A stretch of 64,000 bases of DNA from CAVSRC01 sp963782045 (GCA_963782045.1 CAWAIR010000006.1:372001-436000), one strand, 5' to 3'; positions 41,752 to 50,535 are shown, counted from the first letter of the stretch. The notes: generated from the sequence alone by a model not told the origin. Numbers and translations are program-made.

Positions 41752-43290
41752 CTATGGCACCAGCAGCTCGATCAGGAAGGGGCCGGGCCTACGGCTGGCG
41801 TGGGCGAGAAGGTCGGCGAAGCCCTCCATCGTCCCGGCGCTGGCCGCCTCGACGCCGAAGCCCCTGGCGATGGCGACCCAATCGAGATCGGGGTTGCCGA
41901 GATCGAACAGCGTGCGCGACGCCTCCCCCGGCGCCGCGCCGACCTGCTTCAGTTCGCCCTGCAGGATGGCGTAGCGGCGGTTGGCAAGGATGACGGTTGT
42001 CACGTCCAGCCGCTCGCGCGCTTGGGTCCACAGTGCCTGAACGGTGTAGAGCGCCGAACCGTCGGCCTGGAGGTCGATGACGCGGCGGCCGGGCGCGCCC
42101 ACGGCGGCGCCGGTCGACAGCGGCAGGCCGTCGCCGATGGCGCCGCCGGTAAGCTGGAGCCAGTCGTGCGGCGGGGCGTGGATGGTGCCGGGGAAGAAGC
42201 CGAAGCCGAAGGAGACCAATTCATCGACGACGATGGCGTCCTCCGGCATCAGCGCCGAAAGCGTCCGGGCGACCGCCTCGGAGGTGACCGCACCGGTGGC
42301 AGGCTCGGGCCGCGGACCGTTGGGTGGCGGCACGGCCGGCGCGGCCAGCGCGTCGGCGAGGCGGGCGAGCGCATCGGCGGCGTCATCGCTGCGGCGGGCC
42401 AGCACATGCAGCGCGGCACCCGGCGGCCGCGGCTGACCGTGCTTGCCGGGATAGGCGAAGAACGAGACGGGATCGTCGGCGCCGACCAGGATGACATGGC
42501 GGATTCCGGCGAAGGCGGCGACGGCGTCGTCGATCCGGTAGGGCACGCGATTGACCGGATGGCGTCCGGCGCCCCGTTCGACGCGGGTGACGTAGGTCTC
42601 GTTGAAGAGCCTGGCGCCGGTGGCGGCGGCGACGCGGTGGGCGTCCGCCAGCGGCCCGGCGAACAGCGCTGCGCCACCGAGCACGATGACGGCGGGCTCG
42701 CGCGAACGCAGCACCCGGGCGATCTCGGTGATGGCTGCCTCCTCGACCGGGGTCGCCCCCGGTGCGGCGAGCGGTGTGGCGACGGCGCCACCTTCGCTCC
42801 ACGAGGCGTCGGAGGGCAGGATCAGGGTGGCGACCTGACCGGGCGGGGCGAGCGCCGCCTGAACCGCCTCCGCGGCAAGGCTGCCGACCTCGGCCGGCGT
42901 CGTGGCGGTGCGCACCCATGCCGAAACGCCGCGCGCGAAGCCTTCGGTATCGGCCGCCAGAAGCGGATCGAGCGGCTTGTGGTAGGTCGCCTGGTCGCCG
43001 ACGATGTTGACCAGCGGCACGTGCGCACGGCGGGCGTTATGGAGGTTGGCGAGGCCGTTGGCGAGGCCGGGACCGCAGTGGAGAAGGCTCGCCGCGGGCT
43101 TGCCCGCCATGCGGGCGTAGCCGTCGGCGGCGCCGGTCGCCACCCCCTCGAACAGCGCCAGAACGCAGCGCATGCCGGGAACCCGGTCGAGCGCGGCGAC
43201 GAAATGCATCTCGCTGGTGCCGGGATTGGCGAAACAGGTGTCAACGCCCGCCGCGAGAAGCGTGCGGACCAGACTTTCGGCGCCGTTCAT
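41752..43290 (-). CDS. TPP-dependent enzyme, acetolactate synthase large subunit-like
   Basis: 512 aa thiamine-diphosphate enzyme. The N-terminal domain has the catalytic glutamate (LALFEGVATGAADGYARM, Glu48); the central domain is of the family type; the C-terminal TPP-binding motif is LQADGSALYTVQALWTQARERLDVTTVILANRRY. The start is ATG 43290 (MNGAESLVRTL); the open frame upstream is spurious. The family includes acetolactate synthases and benzoylformate decarboxylase-like enzymes; nothing nearby shows a branched-chain operon, so the substrate is not known. A 52-bp gap separates it from the ligase gene. Confidence 0.85.
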   Translation of the reverse strand: MNGAESLVRTLLAAGVDTCFANPGTSEMHFVAALDRVPGMRCVLALFEGVATGAADGYARMAGKPAASLLHCGPGLANGLANLHNARRAHVPLVNIVGDQATYHKPLDPLLAADTEGFARGVSAWVRTATTPAEVGSLAAEAVQAALAPPGQVATLILPSDASWSEGGAVATPLAAPGATPVEEAAITEIARVLRSREPAVIVLGGAALFAGPLADAHRVAAATGARLFNETYVTRVERGAGRHPVNRVPYRIDDAVAAFAGIRHVILVGADDPVSFFAYPGKHGQPRPPGAALHVLARRSDDAADALARLADALAAPAVPPPNGPRPEPATGAVTSEAVARTLSALMPEDAIVVDELVSFGFGFFPGTIHAPPHDWLQLTGGAIGDGLPLSTGAAVGAPGRRVIDLQADGSALYTVQALWTQARERLDVTTVILANRRYAILQGELKQVGAAPGEASRTLFDLGNPDLDWVAIARGFGVEAASAGTMEGFADLLAHASRRPGPFLIELLVP

Positions 43291-43506
43291 GGGGAACGCT
43301 CTTGCATGGCAGGACCACTTGGCCGCGATTGTCGCCGCCGGGGGAGGGGAGGCCAATGCGTCACGTTGGAGCAGCAGGCCGGATGTGGCGAAGTGTCCGA
43401 GGGGGCCGGGAATTCGGCCGCCCTCTCCTGACGGGAGGGCGGCTGCCGTTGTCAGCGCAGTGCAAGAAAGGTCGGCATAGGGTTCCGCCAGAGCCAAGCA
43501 ATCAGG
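43291..43506. other. Divergent promoter region
   Basis: 216 bases between divergent genes (TPP enzyme and FMN-binding protein). It must hold both promoters; I could not pick clear -35/-10 pairs. No gene is supported. Confidence 0.4.
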
Positions 43507-44207
43507 ATGGAACTCAGCATGCGAGCCACGACATTCACGACGGCAGCCATCCTATTGGCGGCGGGCGCCACCTCGGCGCTGGCGGCCGATGGTCCGCTGT
43601 CCCCTAACCAGATCAAGACCACCTTCGGTAACGGAAAGACCTTCAGCGCCGTCAGCGCCAGCGGCCGGTCGTCCTACTGGTTCACCTTCAACAGCGACGG
43701 CACCGCCCGCGCCGTGCCGCAAGGGCAGACCGCCGGCGCGGACGGGCATTGGCGCCTGTCGAGCGACGGCTACTGCTCGCAGTGGGGCGCAAGCGCCGAG
43801 CATTGCTACAAATCGACCAGAAGGGATCGCAGTTCGATGTGGTCACGTCGGGCGGCAGCCTGATCGCCCGTTTCTCGCTGGAGACGCCGTCGAGCGCGCG
43901 CGCATCCGCTGGGGCCCAGGCGCGGTACCGCGACGGCGCCTACACCGGCCCGGTGGTCGACGCCTATTACGGTCTCATGCAGATCGAGGCGATCATCAAG
44001 AACGGCCGGCTGTCGTCGATCAGGATCCTGAAATACCCCAACGACCGGCGCACCTCGATCTACATCAACCGGCAGGCACTCCCCATGCTGCGCAACGAGG
44101 TGATCACCGCGCAGAGCGCCCGGGTCAACGTCATCTCCGGCGCGACGTTGTCGAGCGAGGCGTTCATCCAGTCGCTCGGCGCGGCCATGGATCAGGCGAA
44201 GTCGTAG
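43507..44207 (+). pseudogene. FMN-binding-domain protein with N-terminal DUF995-like domain, one frame break
   Basis: About 233 aa if restored. Signal peptide (MRATTFTTAAILLAAGATSALA; ATG 43507 or 43519) and a domain with GNGKTFSAVSASGRSSYWFTFNSDG and GYCSQWGASAEHCYK, then a FMN_bind domain (YRDGAYTGPVVDAYYGLMQIEAII ... SARVNVISGATLSSEAFIQSLG) with the SGAT flavinylation motif. The frame break is at about 43810 (AAA where AAAA would give CYKIDQK). FMN-binding domains take a covalent FMN on the threonine; the N-terminal domain resembles DUF995. Likely a periplasmic redox protein. Confidence 0.7.
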
Positions 44208-44239
44208 TCGGCCGAGGACGACGTCGCGCGGGGCGCGGC

Positions 44240-44740
44240 TCAGCGCTGGGCGGTCTGCGGCTGCTGCTTCTTGAGCTGCTCGCTGTCGACGTAGTTCAGC
44301 TCGTCGACCAGGACGTCCTTGATCAGGTCGGTGCCGAGGCGCTTATTGACCGCGTCCTTGATGTCGCCGGTGATCTTGTCGAGGTTGTACTTGGCGAGAT
44401 GGTCGAACTCGACCTTGCCGTCGGTGTAGATGTGGCGGAACGCCTCGTCGATGACGAAGGGCTGCGGGTCGATGGGCGAAGCGCGCAGCGCCGCGGCGTC
44501 GGCGGTGAACACCACCTTGGCGACGACATAGCCGGCGAGCTTGCCCTCGGAGATCATCGGAACGGTGATCGCCTCGGGATGGCGGTATTCGATGCCGGTG
44601 GGCTTCGCCTCGGCGCGCACGATGTCGACAGTGGCGCCGGTGTTCCAGGTCGCCGCGAGGTAGCCGGCAACGAGCGCGACGACGACGGCCCACAGGCCGA
44701 GCGCGGTCGTCTTGAGCAGCGGTCCGCCGGACTTAAGCAT
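44240..44740 (-). CDS. Membrane-anchored flagellar-cluster protein, FliL-like shape
   Basis: 166 aa. One N-terminal membrane segment (LLKTTALGLWAVVVALVAGYLAATW) and a periplasmic domain with FVIDEAFRHIYTDGKVEFDHLAKYNL and an amphipathic GDIKDAVNKRLGTDLIKDVLVDELNYVDSEQLKKQ tail. The layout and the tail resemble FliL, but sequence identity is weak and I do not claim it. It is the last gene of the leftward flagellar operon and overlaps the FlgN-like gene by 8 bp. Conserved in rhizobial flagellar clusters as far as I know. Confidence 0.6.
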   Translation of the reverse strand: MLKSGGPLLKTTALGLWAVVVALVAGYLAATWNTGATVDIVRAEAKPTGIEYRHPEAITVPMISEGKLAGYVVAKVVFTADAAALRASPIDPQPFVIDEAFRHIYTDGKVEFDHLAKYNLDKITGDIKDAVNKRLGTDLIKDVLVDELNYVDSEQLKKQQPQTAQR

Positions 44741-45194
44741 GGCGGCGCGGGCGCGTCTGGCCGTAGGTGCCGTCCAACTCGGCCTCGTGGAGGACGCCGA
44801 TCATCAGGTCGGATAGCTGACGGCTGGCGGCGAGATGGAGGCCGAGCAGGCGATGGTCCGCGGCGAGCGCGTCGCCGAGTGTCTTCAGGCGCGGGGCGAG
44901 CGCTTTCTCGCTGCCCAGCGGGAGGGTGCGGGCCAGCCGGGTGATCTCGAGCAGGCTCTGGCTCTTGCGCCGGTTGATGTCGGCGAAATCGGCGGCGCGG
45001 TTGTCGCCAAGCGCGGCGATCTCGCCGGCGATGATCTCCTCGAGGCGGCCGATGGCGGCATGCATGGCGGCGATCGCCGAGGGCATCGGGCGCGGCGCCG
45101 GCTGGGGCGGCGGCGCGGCCGTGCGGGTCGGCAGATAGCTGCCGAGGTCGAGTTCCGGCGCGGATGGAGATTTCGGCACGTGTTCACCGGCCAT
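44733..45194 (-). CDS. FlgN-like flagellar chaperone
   Basis: 153 aa. A disordered, proline-rich N-terminus (about residues 1-40) precedes a helical domain: AAMHAAIGRLEEIIAGEIAALGDNRAADFADINRRKSQSLLEITRLAR, and a C-terminal half with DGTYGQTR, as in FlgN-type export chaperones for the hook-junction proteins FlgK and FlgL. Sits between flgJ (downstream of) and the FliL-like gene. The family is divergent, so the name is moderate. Confidence 0.6.
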   Translation of the reverse strand: MAGEHVPKSPSAPELDLGSYLPTRTAAPPPQPAPRPMPSAIAAMHAAIGRLEEIIAGEIAALGDNRAADFADINRRKSQSLLEITRLARTLPLGSEKALAPRLKTLGDALAADHRLLGLHLAASRQLSDLMIGVLHEAELDGTYGQTRPRRHA

Positions 45195-45209
45195 GGGTCA
45201 CCTGCATTC

Positions 45210-45668
45210 CTATCCGGTTGTCTTGCTGCGGCCGGTGGTCTCGGCGCGGGCAAGCTCGCTGGCGATGCCTACGCCGCCGTGCTTGGCCATTTCGGTGGCG
45301 ATCTGGTCGATCATCATCGACTTCCAGGTGCTGCCCGCCACACCCTTGCCGAAGAAGCCGTCGTCGCTCGGCATCGCCGCTTCCAGCATGTTGGCCAGCG
45401 CCATCGCCTCAAACTGGCGATAGGTGGCGGCGGCCTTGTCGGTCGCGGCGGTGGTGGCCTTCGGCATGGGCGCCGCGCGGGGGCGCGCAGCGGTCGCACC
45501 TGTGTCGGCCGCGGGCGCGGAAACCGGCGCCGTCGCCTCGGCGGCGAGTTCCTCGGTGAAGCCGGGGGCCGGTACGGCGTCGAGCTTTGCCACGGCGCGC
45601 TTGTAGCGTGCCGGGTCGGCGGCGCGGGCGACGTCGAGCACGATGTCGGTGGCGGGACTGATCGACAT
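45210..45668 (-). CDS. flgJ: Flagellar rod-binding protein FlgJ (rod-cap domain only)
   Basis: 152 aa. The helical rod-capping domain is at the C-terminal side: AAATYRQFEAMALANMLEAAMPSDDGFFGKGVAGSTWKSMMIDQIATEMAKHGGVGIA, the classic FlgJ-N pattern. Unlike E. coli FlgJ there is no C-terminal muramidase; this is normal in alphaproteobacteria, where the peptidoglycan hydrolase is a separate protein. The start is ATG 45668 (MSISPATDI); the upstream open frame is antisense noise. Confidence 0.85.
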   Translation of the reverse strand: MSISPATDIVLDVARAADPARYKRAVAKLDAVPAPGFTEELAAEATAPVSAPAADTGATAARPRAAPMPKATTAATDKAAATYRQFEAMALANMLEAAMPSDDGFFGKGVAGSTWKSMMIDQIATEMAKHGGVGIASELARAETTGRSKTTG

Positions 45669-45729
45669 GTCGGCGCTGCCGGCTCTCTTGCGATTCCAAG
45701 GGGCGCGGGAGGAGAATGCGCGGCGTAGC

Positions 45730-46128
45730 TTACGGGAGGCTTGCGTCGCGGGCCTTAGCGAGCGTCTCCAGCAGGTCCTGGAAGAGGCGCTTGTCGCGGC
45801 CCTGGGCATGCTCGCGGCGGACGCGGCCGGTCATCTTCTCGGTGCGCTTCAGCTTCAGCCCCTCCTCGGCAAGCTGCTCTTCCATGACGCGGCGGGCGCG
45901 CTCCAGCCGCTCGGCGTCGCGGGCGAGCGCCGTCAGCCGCCGGGTCATCGCCTCGACGAACAAGCCGTGCAGCTCGGTATCGGCATTGAGCGCCGACAGC
46001 AGGTCGACCTGGCCATCGGCGTTCTCAGCCTTGGCGCGCTCCAGCGCCGCCATCTTCCATTGCGCCAGGCGGTGAAGCTGCGCCTGCACCGCCAGCACCC
46101 GCTCGATCTTCTTCAGCCGGTTATGCAT
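45730..46128 (-). CDS. FliJ-like flagellar export protein
   Basis: 132 aa, all-helical and charged (LKKIERVLAVQAQLHRLAQWKMAALERAK ... LERARRVMEEQLAEEGLKLKRTEKMTGRVRREHA), the shape of FliJ or of a general flagellar chaperone/coiled-coil component of the export ATPase complex. Not diagnostic on its own; position after fliR in the flagellar operon supports it. Gap of 9 bp to fliR. Confidence 0.6.
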   Translation of the reverse strand: MHNRLKKIERVLAVQAQLHRLAQWKMAALERAKAENADGQVDLLSALNADTELHGLFVEAMTRRLTALARDAERLERARRVMEEQLAEEGLKLKRTEKMTGRVRREHAQGRDKRLFQDLLETLAKARDASLP

Positions 46129-46137
46129 GCGCGGTTC

Positions 46138-46890
46138 CTAGAGCGCCGCCAGCCAGCTATCGAAGGTGGCGAGGAAGTAGCTGAGCAGGTCGTGGATGCT
46201 GAACAGCAGGAGGAAAAGACCGCCGAGCATGACGAAGGGCGTGGCGATGAAGTAGACGGGAATCTGCGGCGCCAGCTTGCCGGTGACGCCGATGGCGAAG
46301 TTGACCAGCACCGAATAGGCGATGAAGGGCGCGCCGATGCGCAGCGCCGCGAGAAAGGCGACGCCGCCCTTGTCGGCGAGGTCGGCGAGCGCCGGCTGGA
46401 CGGCGAAGCCGCTCTCGGGGGGAAGCGCGGCGTAGGAATCGACCAGGCCGCGGATCAACTGGGCGTGCAGGCCGGCGACGAACATCAGCGTGGCGGCGGC
46501 GATCGAGAAGAGGTTGGCGAGCGCCGGCGCCTGCTCGTCGGGCATGGTGGCGCCGGGCATGGCGGAGAGGCCGATGAGCTGGGTGATGCCGACCGCGATC
46601 ACCTGCAGCGCCATGAACAGGAGGCGGGCGACGAGCCCGATGAACAGCCCGCGGGCGAGCTCGCCGAAGAGCGTGCCGAGCAGGCTGGGGACGGCGGCAT
46701 CGGCGATGAGTGGCCTGACATCGGCGATCAGCATCGGCGCCAGCGCCAGCGAGACGGCAATGGCGAGGTAGAGGCGGATGCGGGTGGGCACCTGGCTGTT
46801 GGAGAAGCCGGGGGCGATGATCAGGCAGGCGCCGACGCGACAGAAGATCGCGAAGGTCGAAACGATGGTGTCGGGACCGATGCCGATCAC
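46138..46890 (-). CDS. fliR: Flagellar type III export protein FliR
   Basis: 250 aa membrane protein of the export gate. Six hydrophobic segments, with IAPGFSNSQVPTRIRLYLAIAVSLALAPML, GFVA-type LFIGLVARLLFMALQVIAVGITQLIGLSAMPGA and the terminal IPVYFIATPFVMLGGLFLLL. The start is GTG 46890, overlapping the flhA TGA (GTGA); upstream open frame is noise. Complete. Confidence 0.93.
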   Translation of the reverse strand: MIGIGPDTIVSTFAIFCRVGACLIIAPGFSNSQVPTRIRLYLAIAVSLALAPMLIADVRPLIADAAVPSLLGTLFGELARGLFIGLVARLLFMALQVIAVGITQLIGLSAMPGATMPDEQAPALANLFSIAAATLMFVAGLHAQLIRGLVDSYAALPPESGFAVQPALADLADKGGVAFLAALRIGAPFIAYSVLVNFAIGVTGKLAPQIPVYFIATPFVMLGGLFLLLFSIHDLLSYFLATFDSWLAAL

Positions 46891-48986
46891 GAAATGGTGC
46901 CGAGCGAGCGGACCTCGACGCCGCGCGCGATCTCGGCATGGGAGAGGACGGCGAGCGAGGGGAACATGCGCTCCACGATCATGCGCAGATAAGGACGCGC
47001 ATCGGGCGCGGTGACCAGGACGAAACGCGGGTTGTCGGCCATGTGGCGGCGGATGATCTCGGAGGCCTCGGTGGCGAACTGCTCGACCAGGCGCGGGTCG
47101 ATGTCGAACTCGACGACCTCGCCCTTGGCGTCGCGCTTGAGGCTCTGGTGGAAGGCAAGGTCCCAGCGGTTGCCGAGGCGGAGCACGCTGAGCGTGCCGC
47201 CGTCGGCGAGGTCGCCGCAGATCTGCTGGGCGATGCGGATGCGCACGTGCTCGGCGATCTGCTCGGGCCGGCGGGTGTGCGGCACGATCTCGGCGATGGC
47301 CTCGAGAATGATGTGCAGGTTGCGGATGGAGACGCGCTCGGCGAGCAGCGCCTTCAAGACCGCCTGCAGGCCGGAATAGGTGATCTGCGCCGGGCAGATC
47401 TCCTCGAGCAGCCGCCGGTATTCGGGATCGAGCCGGTCGAGCAGCATGCGCACGTCCTTGTAGGAGAGGAGCTGCGGCAGGTTGTTGCGCACGACCTCGG
47501 AGATGTGGGTGAGCATCACCGACAGGGTGTTGACGCCGACGAAGCCCTCGCGGCGGACCTCGGCGTCGTAGGACTGCGGAATCCACATGGCCTTCATGCC
47601 GAAGGCGGGCTCGCGCACCATCTCGCCGGGCACGTCCGGGGGAGCGCCTTCGCCGATGACGACGAGAAGCTCGCCGATGCGCAGCTCCTGGGCCGACACC
47701 GTCGTGCCGTGGACCTTAATCTGGTAGCCCTTGGAGGGCACGGCCAGGCTCTCGCCGACGCGGATCTCGGGGACCACCAGGCCGTATTGCAGGGCGAACT
47801 TGCGGCGCATGATGCCCACCCGTTCGGCGATCTCCTGGGGAACACGAAGGATCTGGCTGGCGAGGTGCATGCCGACCGCGATCTCGATCTCGTCGGTCTT
47901 CAGCGCCTCCTTGATCGACGACTTGGCTTCGGCGCGGGCGCGCGCCTCGGCCGAGCGCACCGCCTGGGCGTTGGCCTCACGGGTGGCGGCGGCGCGGCGG
48001 GTGATGGTGAGGCTGGTGAAGGAGAGGACGCCGCCGAGGAAGAAGAAGGGGACTGCGGGCAGGCCGGGCATGATGCCGAGCAGGAACATGAGGCCAGAGG
48101 CGACCAGCAAAGCGCGCGGATAGGCGCCGAGCTGGTTGAGCACGGCGGTCTCCGCGCGGCCGCGGGTGCCGCCCTTGGAAACCAGCAGGCCGGCGGCGAG
48201 CGAGATGATCAGCGCCGGAATCTGCGAGACCAGGCCGTCGCCGACCGACAGGCGGGTGAACACGTCGGCGGCCGCCTGCAGCGCCATGCCATGGCGGGTG
48301 ACGCCGATGATGATGCCGCCGAAGATGTTGACCGCGATGATGATCAGGCTGGCGATGGCCTCGCCGCGGACGAACTTGGAGGCGCCGTCCATGGAGCCGA
48401 AGAACGAGCTCTCGTCCTCCAGCTCGCGGCGGCGGCGGTGGGCCTCCTTGTCGTCGATCAGCCCGGCCGACAGGTCGGCGTCGATCGCCATCTGCTTGCC
48501 GGGGATGGCATCGAGCGTGAAGCGGGCGCCGACCTCGGCGATGCGGGTGGCGCCCTTGGTGATGACGACGAAGTTGACGGTGACCAGAATGAGAAAGACG
48601 ACGATGCCGATGACGAAATCGCCGCTCATGACGAAGCGCGAGAAGCCCTGGATGATGTGGCCGGCGGCGAAGACGCCGTCGCCGCCGTTGGCGAGGATCA
48701 GCCGGGTGGTGGCGACGCCGAGCGACATGCGCAGCACCGTCGAGATGAGCAGCACGGTGGGGAAGGCGGAGAAATCGAGCGGCTTCTGGATCCACAGGGA
48801 GACCAGCAGGATGAGGATCGAGAGGGCGATCGACAGCGCCAGGCCGAAGTCGATCAGGAAGGGCGGGATGGGGACGAAGAGGACCGCAAGGATGGCGAGG
48901 ATGCCGGCGGCGAAGCCGACGTCGCGGAGCGAGCGCTGTTCCGGCGGCGCGTGATCGAGGGTTCTGCTGTTGTCGATGGCGCTCAT
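46887..48986 (-). CDS. flhA: Flagellar export protein FlhA
   Basis: 699 aa. Eight membrane segments at the N-terminus, the FHIPEP motif region (LRMSLGVATTRLILANG, DAIPGKQMAIDADLSAGLIDDKEAHRRR), then the large cytoplasmic domain with VVPEIRVGESLAVPSKGYQIKVHG and ITYSGLQAVLKALLAERVSIRNLHIILEAIAEIV. Complete and of family length. The 5' region between it and fliQ (74 bp) carries the repeated flagellar motif. Confidence 0.96.
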   Translation of the reverse strand: MSAIDNSRTLDHAPPEQRSLRDVGFAAGILAILAVLFVPIPPFLIDFGLALSIALSILILLVSLWIQKPLDFSAFPTVLLISTVLRMSLGVATTRLILANGGDGVFAAGHIIQGFSRFVMSGDFVIGIVVFLILVTVNFVVITKGATRIAEVGARFTLDAIPGKQMAIDADLSAGLIDDKEAHRRRRELEDESSFFGSMDGASKFVRGEAIASLIIIAVNIFGGIIIGVTRHGMALQAAADVFTRLSVGDGLVSQIPALIISLAAGLLVSKGGTRGRAETAVLNQLGAYPRALLVASGLMFLLGIMPGLPAVPFFFLGGVLSFTSLTITRRAAATREANAQAVRSAEARARAEAKSSIKEALKTDEIEIAVGMHLASQILRVPQEIAERVGIMRRKFALQYGLVVPEIRVGESLAVPSKGYQIKVHGTTVSAQELRIGELLVVIGEGAPPDVPGEMVREPAFGMKAMWIPQSYDAEVRREGFVGVNTLSVMLTHISEVVRNNLPQLLSYKDVRMLLDRLDPEYRRLLEEICPAQITYSGLQAVLKALLAERVSIRNLHIILEAIAEIVPHTRRPEQIAEHVRIRIAQQICGDLADGGTLSVLRLGNRWDLAFHQSLKRDAKGEVVEFDIDPRLVEQFATEASEIIRRHMADNPRFVLVTAPDARPYLRMIVERMFPSLAVLSHAEIARGVEVRSLGTIS

Positions 48987-49007
48987 GGCGCCACTCTGTC
49001 AGCCGTG

Positions 49008-49060
49008 GCTTGCGCGAGGATGGGCAGAGTGCGCCTGGCGCTACGCGACGATTCCCGAAC
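49008..49060. promoter_or_regulatory. Shared flagellar motif upstream of flhA
   Basis: GCTTGCGCGAG at 49008-49018 and CGATTCCCGAAC at 49049-49060, both repeated in the divergent promoter at 57.3 kb. The first element is 22 bp from the flhA ATG; the second ends at the fliQ stop. Likely a transcription-factor site for the flhA-fliR part of the cluster. Confidence 0.5.
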
Positions 49061-49327
49061 CTAGAACCCGGTCGCGATGTGGCCGTAGGCCTCGGTGGCG
49101 AAGGCGAAGATCTGGCCGCCGATGAAGGAGCCGGTGAGCGCGGTAACCAGCAGGATGACGATGATCTTGGGGATGAAGGTGAGCGTCATCTCCTGGATCT
49201 GGGTGAGCGCCTGGAAGAGCGCGATGGCGACACCGACCACCATGGCGGCGAGCACGGCCGGACCGGCGGCGACGATCACCGTCCAGATCGCCGAATAGAC
49301 CAGCTCCATGGCGTCGGCTTCGTTCAT
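49061..49327 (-). CDS. fliQ: Flagellar export protein FliQ
   Basis: 88 aa, two membrane segments (SAIWTVIVAAGPAVLAAMVVGVAIALFQALTQIQEMTLTFIPKIIVILLVTALTGS). The IQEMTLTFIPK stretch is the family signature. Starts 7 bp after flgD stop (minus strand). Complete. Confidence 0.93.
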   Translation of the reverse strand: MNEADAMELVYSAIWTVIVAAGPAVLAAMVVGVAIALFQALTQIQEMTLTFIPKIIVILLVTALTGSFIGGQIFAFATEAYGHIATGF

Positions 49328-49334
49328 CGCCCGC

Positions 49335-49733
49335 TCACGAGATGGTCACGCCGGAGCCGAGGAGCAGCGTGTCGCCGCTGGACAGCGTCGCCAGCGGCCC
49401 GTCACTGGTGATCTTGACCGAGGTGACGAGGCCGGAGGTCGCGCCGTCGCCGGAGGTGACGGTGTGGCCGATGAAGGCGTCGGCCATGGTCAGCGACTGG
49501 GCGGTCAGCAGCGAATCGAGCTTGGTGTTGGTCGAGACGCTCTCCTGCACCTGCGAGAAGGTGGCGAGCTGAGCCACGAACTGGCTCGAATCCATCGGCT
49601 GGGTGGGGTCCTGGTTCTTGAGCTGGGCAATGAGCAGCTCGAGAAAGGCGTTGGCGTCGAGGTTGCCGAGCGGATTGGCGCTCGAGGTGGTGTCGGTCGT
49701 ATTGGCGCCGGACACGGGGGGAACAGTGCTCAT
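49335..49733 (-). CDS. flgD: Flagellar hook-capping protein FlgD (short)
   Basis: 132 aa. Only the N-terminal hook-cap region is present: LDANAFLELLIAQLKNQDPTQPMDSSQFVAQLATFSQVQESVSTN, the FlgD signature. The immunoglobulin-like C-terminal part of E. coli FlgD is missing, as in other rhizobia, so this is not a truncation. Needed for hook assembly. Confidence 0.9.
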   Translation of the reverse strand: MSTVPPVSGANTTDTTSSANPLGNLDANAFLELLIAQLKNQDPTQPMDSSQFVAQLATFSQVQESVSTNTKLDSLLTAQSLTMADAFIGHTVTSGDGATSGLVTSVKITSDGPLATLSSGDTLLLGSGVTIS

Positions 49734-49752
49734 CTCTGGCTTCTCCCAGCGT

Positions 49753-50175
49753 TCAGGCCGCGCGCGCCGAGCGCGGAGCGCCGCTGTCGCCGAGAATGGC
49801 CTGCTCGTCGGGAAAGAGCATGCGCAGCCGCTTCAGCGCCTCGAAGGTGGAGTCGTCGTCGACCAGACCGGCGACGGCGGCGAGTTCGGCGCGCACGGCA
49901 TCGTTGGTGAAGGAGGCCATGGTCGAGGCGTGCATGCGGCGAAAGAGGCCGCGCGTCGCCTCGGCGTTCCTCGGGTCCATGAGCAGCGCCTGGACGACGA
50001 AATAGAGCTGGCGGAGCGGCGTGGTCGTCTCGTCGGCCTGCATGACGTGGCTCTCCAGGATGAAGACGACGTCGTTGAGAAGCTGCAGGGTGACCTTGCG
50101 GTCGGAGCGCACGACCGCGCCGTTGATGTAGATGCGCTCCCCCGCCTTCAGCGAGATCTGGATGGGGGTGCTCAT
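49753..50175 (-). CDS. flbT: Flagellin mRNA regulator FlbT
   Basis: 140 aa. Begins MSTPIQISLKAGERIYINGAVVRSDRKVTLQLLNDVVFILESHVMQ, the conserved FlbT start; TTPLRQLYFVVQALLMDP follows. In Caulobacter FlbT destabilises flagellin mRNA until the hook is complete. Start ATG 50175 overlaps the flaF stop. The pair flaF-flbT is exclusive to alphaproteobacteria. Confidence 0.93.
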   Translation of the reverse strand: MSTPIQISLKAGERIYINGAVVRSDRKVTLQLLNDVVFILESHVMQADETTTPLRQLYFVVQALLMDPRNAEATRGLFRRMHASTMASFTNDAVRAELAAVAGLVDDDSTFEALKRLRMLFPDEQAILGDSGAPRSARAA

Positions 50176-50519
50176 GACAGGCCGTCGCGGATCATCTTGT
50201 TGACGTCGATGAGCGCCGAGAAGCCCTTCGACGGATCGGCGAGGACGCGGTCCGATTCGGCCACCGCCCACACGCCGATGGCGATCAGGTCGCGCTTGAG
50301 CACGTCGTTGAGCTCGTTGCGGGGATCGGAAAGGTTCTCGATGAAGAACGTCCAGAGCTTCTGGACATAGGCGACCGCGTCGCCGACCTCGGGCGAGGCG
50401 GTGTCCATGGCTTCGGCCGCCGTCATCAGCGCGATCGCCCGGTCGAGCGCTGCCTTCTCGCGCTCCCGTGCCGCGCGCGCGCTGCCTTCCATGATTTCGG
50501 CATAGGACATCTTGTACAT
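50172..50519 (-). CDS. flaF: Flagellar biosynthesis regulator FlaF
   Basis: 115 aa helical protein, with KLWTFFIENLSDPRNELNDVLKRDLIAIGVWAVAESDRVL, the family signature. It counters FlbT on flagellin synthesis and secretion. Upstream of flbT (ATGA overlap), 16 bp after flgL. Complete. Confidence 0.93.
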   Translation of the reverse strand: MYKMSYAEIMEGSARAAREREKAALDRAIALMTAAEAMDTASPEVGDAVAYVQKLWTFFIENLSDPRNELNDVLKRDLIAIGVWAVAESDRVLADPSKGFSALIDVNKMIRDGLS

Positions 50520-50535
50520 GCGGTTTCCGCCCTGG

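Noticed and set aside
46938..49064. Long plus-strand frame of 708 codons opposite flhA
   Set aside because: Compositional shadow of a high-GC gene on the other strand; rich in H, D and E without any domain pattern.
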